From: Burkholderia sp. Ax-1719
Lineage (GTDB): Bacteria > Pseudomonadota > Gammaproteobacteria > Burkholderiales > Burkholderiaceae
Reading direction: 5' to 3'
NCBI RefSeq assembly: GCF_011753055.1
Contig: NZ_VWWJ01000032.1
Coordinates: 1-64,000, forward strand
Length of the DNA: 64,000 nucleotides
The number at the start of each line of letters is the position of its first letter. The stretch's first letter is position 1. The position numbers and the translations under genes are program-made. Below the pieces are notes generated by a model. The model did not search any database and had not been told where the DNA came from. It was given only the letters and a program-made list of their open reading frames with translations. This document shows positions 61,282 to 64,000 of this stretch, one piece after another.

Positions 61282-62883
61282 ATGCTCGACGCAAATCTCA
61301 AGACCCAACTGAAAAGCTACCTCGAAAAAGTCACGCAGTCGATTGAGATCGTTGCGTTCCTGAACGACGGCGAGAAGTCGCAGGAACTGCAGCAACTGCT
61401 GCAGGACATCGCTTCGCTGTCGGATCGCATCACTTACGAAGAACGCCGTGGCGCCGCTGCTGGCGACGCGCGTACCCCTTCGTTCGAGATCAAGCGTGCG
61501 AATTCGGACGTGAAGGTCACGTTCGCCGGTATCCCGATGGGCCACGAATTCACGTCGCTCGTGCTGGCCCTGCTGCAAGTGGGCGGCCATCCGGTCAAGC
61601 TCGAAAACGAAACGGTCGAGCAGGTGAAGTCGCTCGACGGCGTGTTCTCGTTCGAAGTCTATATGTCGCTGTCGTGCCAGAACTGCCCGGAAGTCGTGCA
61701 GTCGATCAACGCGATGGCGGCGCTCAACCCGAACGTGCAGATCGTCACTATCGACGGCGCGCTGTTCCAGGATGAAGTCGAGAAGCGCCAGATCATGGCT
61801 GTGCCGACCATCTACCTGAACGGCGAAGTGTTCGGCCAGGGCCGCATGGGCGTGGAAGAAATTCTCGCCAAACTCGACACGGGCGCATCGGCGCGCGCGG
61901 CCGAGAAGCTGAACCAGAAGGACATTTTCGACATGCTGATCGTCGGCGGCGGCCCCGCTGGCGCGGCGGCTGCGATCTACGCGGCGCGCAAGGGCATCAA
62001 GACCGGCGTGCTGGCCGAGCGTTTCGGCGGCCAGGTGCTCGACACCATGGCGATCGAAAACTTCATCTCGGTCACGGAAACGGAAGGACCGAAGTTCGCG
62101 ACGGCGCTCGAACAGCACGTTCGCGCCTACGAAGTGGACATCATGAATCTGCAACGCGCCGACGCCGTAGTGCCCACGGGCAAGGGTTTCGAAGTGCGCA
62201 CGCAAAGCGGCGCGACGCTGCGCGCGAAGAGCGTGGTGCTGGCGACCGGCGCGCGCTGGCGCAATGTGGATGTGCCGGGCGAGCAGGAGTACAAGAACAA
62301 GGGCGTGGCGTACTGCCCGCACTGCGACGGTCCGCTCTTCAAGGGCAAGCGCGTGGCGGTGATTGGCGGCGGTAACTCGGGCGTCGAAGCGGCGATCGAC
62401 CTTGCCGGCATCGTCAGCCATGTGACGCTGCTCGAATTCGGCGCGCAACTGCGTGCTGACGAAGTGTTGCAACGCAAGCTGCGCAGCCTGCCGAACGTCA
62501 CGGTGCATGTGAATGCGCAGACCACGGAAATTGCCGGCGACGGCCAGAAGGTCACGGGTCTCGCGTTCCTTGAGCGCACCTCGGGCGAGAAGCGTCATGT
62601 CGAACTCGAAGGCGTGTTCGTGCAGATCGGCCTCGTGCCGAACACCGAGTTCCTGAAGGGCACGGTGGCGCTGTCGAAGCACGGCGAGATCGAAGTGGAT
62701 GCGAAGGGCCAGACGTCGGTGCCGGGTCTGTTCGCCGCGGGCGACGTGACGACCGTGCCGTTCAAGCAGATCGTGATCGCCGTGGGCGAAGGCGCGAAGG
62801 CTTCGCTGGCTGCGTTCGATTACCTGATCCGCTCCTCGGTCGACGAGGAAGAGGACGCCAAGGCGGCCGCCGCCGTCGCATAA
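61282..62883 (+). CDS. ahpF: Alkyl hydroperoxide reductase subunit F
   Basis: NADH:peroxiredoxin reductase of 533 residues that re-reduces AhpC. It has the tandem thioredoxin-fold N-terminal domain with CQNC (SCQNCPEVVQS), the FAD site IVGGGPAGAAAAIYAARKG, the redox-active pair in YCPHCDGPLFKGK, the NAD site VAVIGGGNSGVEAAIDLA, and the C-terminal GLFAAGDVTTVPFKQIV. Full family length. Confidence 0.96.
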   Translation: MLDANLKTQLKSYLEKVTQSIEIVAFLNDGEKSQELQQLLQDIASLSDRITYEERRGAAAGDARTPSFEIKRANSDVKVTFAGIPMGHEFTSLVLALLQVGGHPVKLENETVEQVKSLDGVFSFEVYMSLSCQNCPEVVQSINAMAALNPNVQIVTIDGALFQDEVEKRQIMAVPTIYLNGEVFGQGRMGVEEILAKLDTGASARAAEKLNQKDIFDMLIVGGGPAGAAAAIYAARKGIKTGVLAERFGGQVLDTMAIENFISVTETEGPKFATALEQHVRAYEVDIMNLQRADAVVPTGKGFEVRTQSGATLRAKSVVLATGARWRNVDVPGEQEYKNKGVAYCPHCDGPLFKGKRVAVIGGGNSGVEAAIDLAGIVSHVTLLEFGAQLRADEVLQRKLRSLPNVTVHVNAQTTEIAGDGQKVTGLAFLERTSGEKRHVELEGVFVQIGLVPNTEFLKGTVALSKHGEIEVDAKGQTSVPGLFAAGDVTTVPFKQIVIAVGEGAKASLAAFDYLIRSSVDEEEDAKAAAAVA

Positions 62884-62912
62884 GGTTTTTTGCCGCGGGA
62901 TGCCCCATGCGG

Positions 62913-62941
62913 ACGCCGGCCCAGTGGCCGGCGTTTTTTTT
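62913..62941 (+). terminator. Terminator of ahpF
   Basis: A perfect 9-bp stem ACGCCGGCC/GGCCGGCGT with a CAGT loop is followed by an eight-T run, 30 bases after the ahpF stop. Confidence 0.9.
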
Positions 62942-63009
62942 CGCCTGGGCGAGCGTCGGCGTGACAAACTTTAGCGTGCGGCACGAAGCCGCTGAGGAAG
63001 GAGACTGCC

Positions 63010-63276
63010 GTGGATCGAGACACTTTTATCCGCACGCTGGCGGACGAGGGCTTTCCGGAACCGGTGCTCATCACGCGCGAACCGGGCCACATGGACGAGC
63101 ATACGCATCCGTTCGAAGCGAAGGCGCTGATCGTGGCCGGAGAGATCACGATCAGCACGGGCGGCGAGGCGCGGGTGTATCGCGCGGGCGAGGTGTTTCA
63201 CGTAGCCGCCGGATTGCCGCACGTCGAGGACTACGGTCCGCAGGGCGTGCAGTATCTGGCCGGGCGCAAGGGGTGA
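63010..63276 (+). CDS. Small cupin-domain protein
   Basis: An 88-residue single-cupin protein with a GTG start and GAAGGAGA upstream. Motifs: HMDEHTHPFEAKALIVAGEITI and YRAGEVFHVAAGLPHVEDYG, with the three His and one Glu expected for metal binding. Function not known; such small cupins bind metal or act as dioxygenase-like or sensing modules. Confidence 0.8.
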   Translation: MDRDTFIRTLADEGFPEPVLITREPGHMDEHTHPFEAKALIVAGEITISTGGEARVYRAGEVFHVAAGLPHVEDYGPQGVQYLAGRKG

Positions 63277-63289
63277 TGGGGCGTTGGGG

Positions 63290-63574
63290 TCAGGCCGCGA
63301 GGCGGCGTAGATCCGAAAGCTTGACGTGGCGCGCCGCTTCTTCCAGATCGTAATCGGCCTGTAGCGTCATCCAGAATTGCGGTGTGGTGCCGAATACGAA
63401 GGCCAGGCGGAGGGCGGTATCTGCGCTCTCGCTGCGTTCACCGTGAACGATTTCGTTGATGCGTCGCGGCGGCACGTTCATGGCGCGGGCCAGCGCGTTC
63501 TGGCTCATGTCCATCGGTGTGAGGAATTCGTCCTGGAGTACGACTCCGGGGTGGACGTTCGCGAGTTTTTTCAT
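63290..63574 (-). CDS. HigA-family antitoxin (XRE type), apparently orphan
   Basis: A 94-residue HTH protein: HPGVVLQDEFLTPMDMSQNALARAMNVPPRRINEIVHGERSESADTALRLAFVFGTTPQFWMTLQADYDLE is the VapI/HigA signature. The usual higB toxin gene (about 92 codons, just upstream) is missing: only 113 bases separate it from the next gene. It may be a remnant, or a free-standing regulator. Confidence 0.87.
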   Translation of the reverse strand: MKKLANVHPGVVLQDEFLTPMDMSQNALARAMNVPPRRINEIVHGERSESADTALRLAFVFGTTPQFWMTLQADYDLEEAARHVKLSDLRRLAA

Positions 63575-63607
63575 GGAATTCCGATGTCAATTGGAGATTC
63601 CGACATC

Positions 63608-63639
63608 ACGCCACGCATCACACGATGCGCGGCGTTTTT
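63608..63639 (+). terminator. Hairpin with T-run upstream of higA
   Basis: ACGCCACGCATC and GATGCGCGGCGT pair with one mismatch across a four-base loop, followed by TTTTT on the plus strand. It may end messages from the cupin gene, or lie in the 5' leader of higA on the other strand. Confidence 0.5.
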
Positions 63640-63687
63640 CATAGGATGGCATCTGTTCCAGATCAAACGCCATCCAGAACCCTGGCC

Positions 63688-64000
63688 TCACCCCCGCGCC
63701 GCAATCTCCCTCTTCCACCCTTCGATGATCTTCGCCGCGAGCGCGCTGTAGTCGCCGTCGAAGTGGTGACTGCCGTTGGTCTTCACGAGATCGATGCCGG
63801 TGTTCGCCAGCGCCGGGCACAGCGTGTCCTTCTCATCCGCGCCATACACGCATTGGACGATCGACGGCGGCACCTTCGCCAGTTCCGGCTGCACCTTGAG
63901 CGCCTTGTCGCTCGCCGGCATGCCGAGCCAGCCGACCACGCGGATCTGGAAGTCCGCATCGGGCGCGAAGCCCAGCAGCGACATATACGAGACCTTCGCG
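63688..64000 (-). CDS. C-terminal part of a VirJ/AcvB-family protein (cut by window edge)
   Basis: The last 104 codons of a gene that continues past 64000. The visible sequence (KVSYMSLLGFAPDADFQIRVVGWLGMPASD, IVQCVYGADEKDTLCPAL, GSHHFDGDYSALAAKIIEGWK) matches the C-terminal alpha/beta-hydrolase part of VirJ/AcvB proteins, including the catalytic Asp and His region. These periplasmic proteins support type IV secretion in Agrobacterium and hydrolyse aminoacyl-phosphatidylglycerol elsewhere. Confidence 0.8.
   Translation of the reverse strand, partial: AKVSYMSLLGFAPDADFQIRVVGWLGMPASDKALKVQPELAKVPPSIVQCVYGADEKDTLCPALANTGIDLVKTNGSHHFDGDYSALAAKIIEGWKREIAARG

Noticed and set aside
63575..63687. 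higB toxin gene upstream of higA
   Set aside because: The gap is too short and the only in-frame peptide (about 23 residues) does not resemble HigB.
1..64000. CRISPR arrays, rRNA, tRNA, insertion sequences and prophage
   Set aside because: Looked for and not seen: no regularly spaced repeats, no tRNA-like cloverleaf, no transposase or integrase patterns.

Overview
The window is GC-rich DNA (lower-GC only in a few intergenic stretches) that reads like the chromosome of a Burkholderiales soil or plant-associated bacterium, most likely Paraburkholderia, Caballeronia or Burkholderia. The evidence is the codon bias, the many nutrient-scavenging operons each with its own regulator, DUF2242 and DUF2783 proteins, an acetoacetate decarboxylase/3-hydroxybutyrate dehydrogenase/patatin operon, and a VirJ/AcvB-type protein at the right end. 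I see no rRNA, tRNA, CRISPR array, insertion sequence or prophage. About 58 protein genes are supported.

Left part (1-15 kb): a polyamine locus. On the minus strand lie puuD/spuA, puuA/spuB, the putrescine aminotransferase spuC and the uptake system potFGHI, in the same order as the Pseudomonas spu genes but with one binding protein. Across a 0.96-kb non-coding gap, a PuuR-type repressor, the aldehyde dehydrogenase puuC and an agmatinase run on the plus strand. Together they could take in putrescine, make it from agmatine, and degrade it by glutamylated or direct transamination routes. A divergent marR/emrB-type efflux pair and a small glycine-zipper lipoprotein follow.

15-30 kb: an acetoacetate/hydroxybutyrate operon (adc, bdhA, patatin); a carbohydrate ABC uptake locus split over two divergent units (binding protein and two permeases; dehydrogenase, ATPase and RpiR regulator); a large TPR plus SPINDLY/O-GlcNAc-transferase protein; and a cytochrome P450 with two tandem IclR regulators. 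30-33.5 kb: a metallo-beta-lactamase-fold protein with an altered metal motif, an MhpA-like flavin hydroxylase and a DUF2783 protein, probably a catabolic unit under the IclR pair.

33.8-36.6 kb holds the most unusual element. Three co-directional genes encode (i) a protein with an N-terminal cyclic-nucleotide-binding domain, a possible winged helix and a C-terminal domain that aligns by eye with the torque-generating C-domain of flagellar FliG, (ii) a MotA-type stator subunit and (iii) a MotB-type stator subunit with the proton-binding Asp and an OmpA domain. No other flagellar or chemotaxis gene is present. This looks like a self-contained, nucleotide-controlled stator module.

36.6-45 kb: a complete reductive pyrimidine degradation operon (hydantoinase-type dihydropyrimidinase, NCS1 permease, preA, preT, ureidopropionase-type amidohydrolase) opposite a RutR-like TetR regulator, with a perfect palindrome between them. 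45-54 kb: an Lrp/LysE exporter pair, a DUF2242 lipoprotein, an orphan LivJ-type binding protein opposite a GntR regulator, and a second putative polyamine locus (PuuP-like importer, nitrilase-family amidase, LuxR regulator). 54-64 kb: a rubredoxin with an extra N-terminal domain, a MntA/HepT toxin-antitoxin pair, a FUSC-type membrane protein, a class III aminotransferase, pirin and DoxX genes opposite a LysR regulator, ahpC/ahpF with structured leader and spacer, a small cupin, an orphan HigA-type antitoxin and a partial VirJ/AcvB gene.
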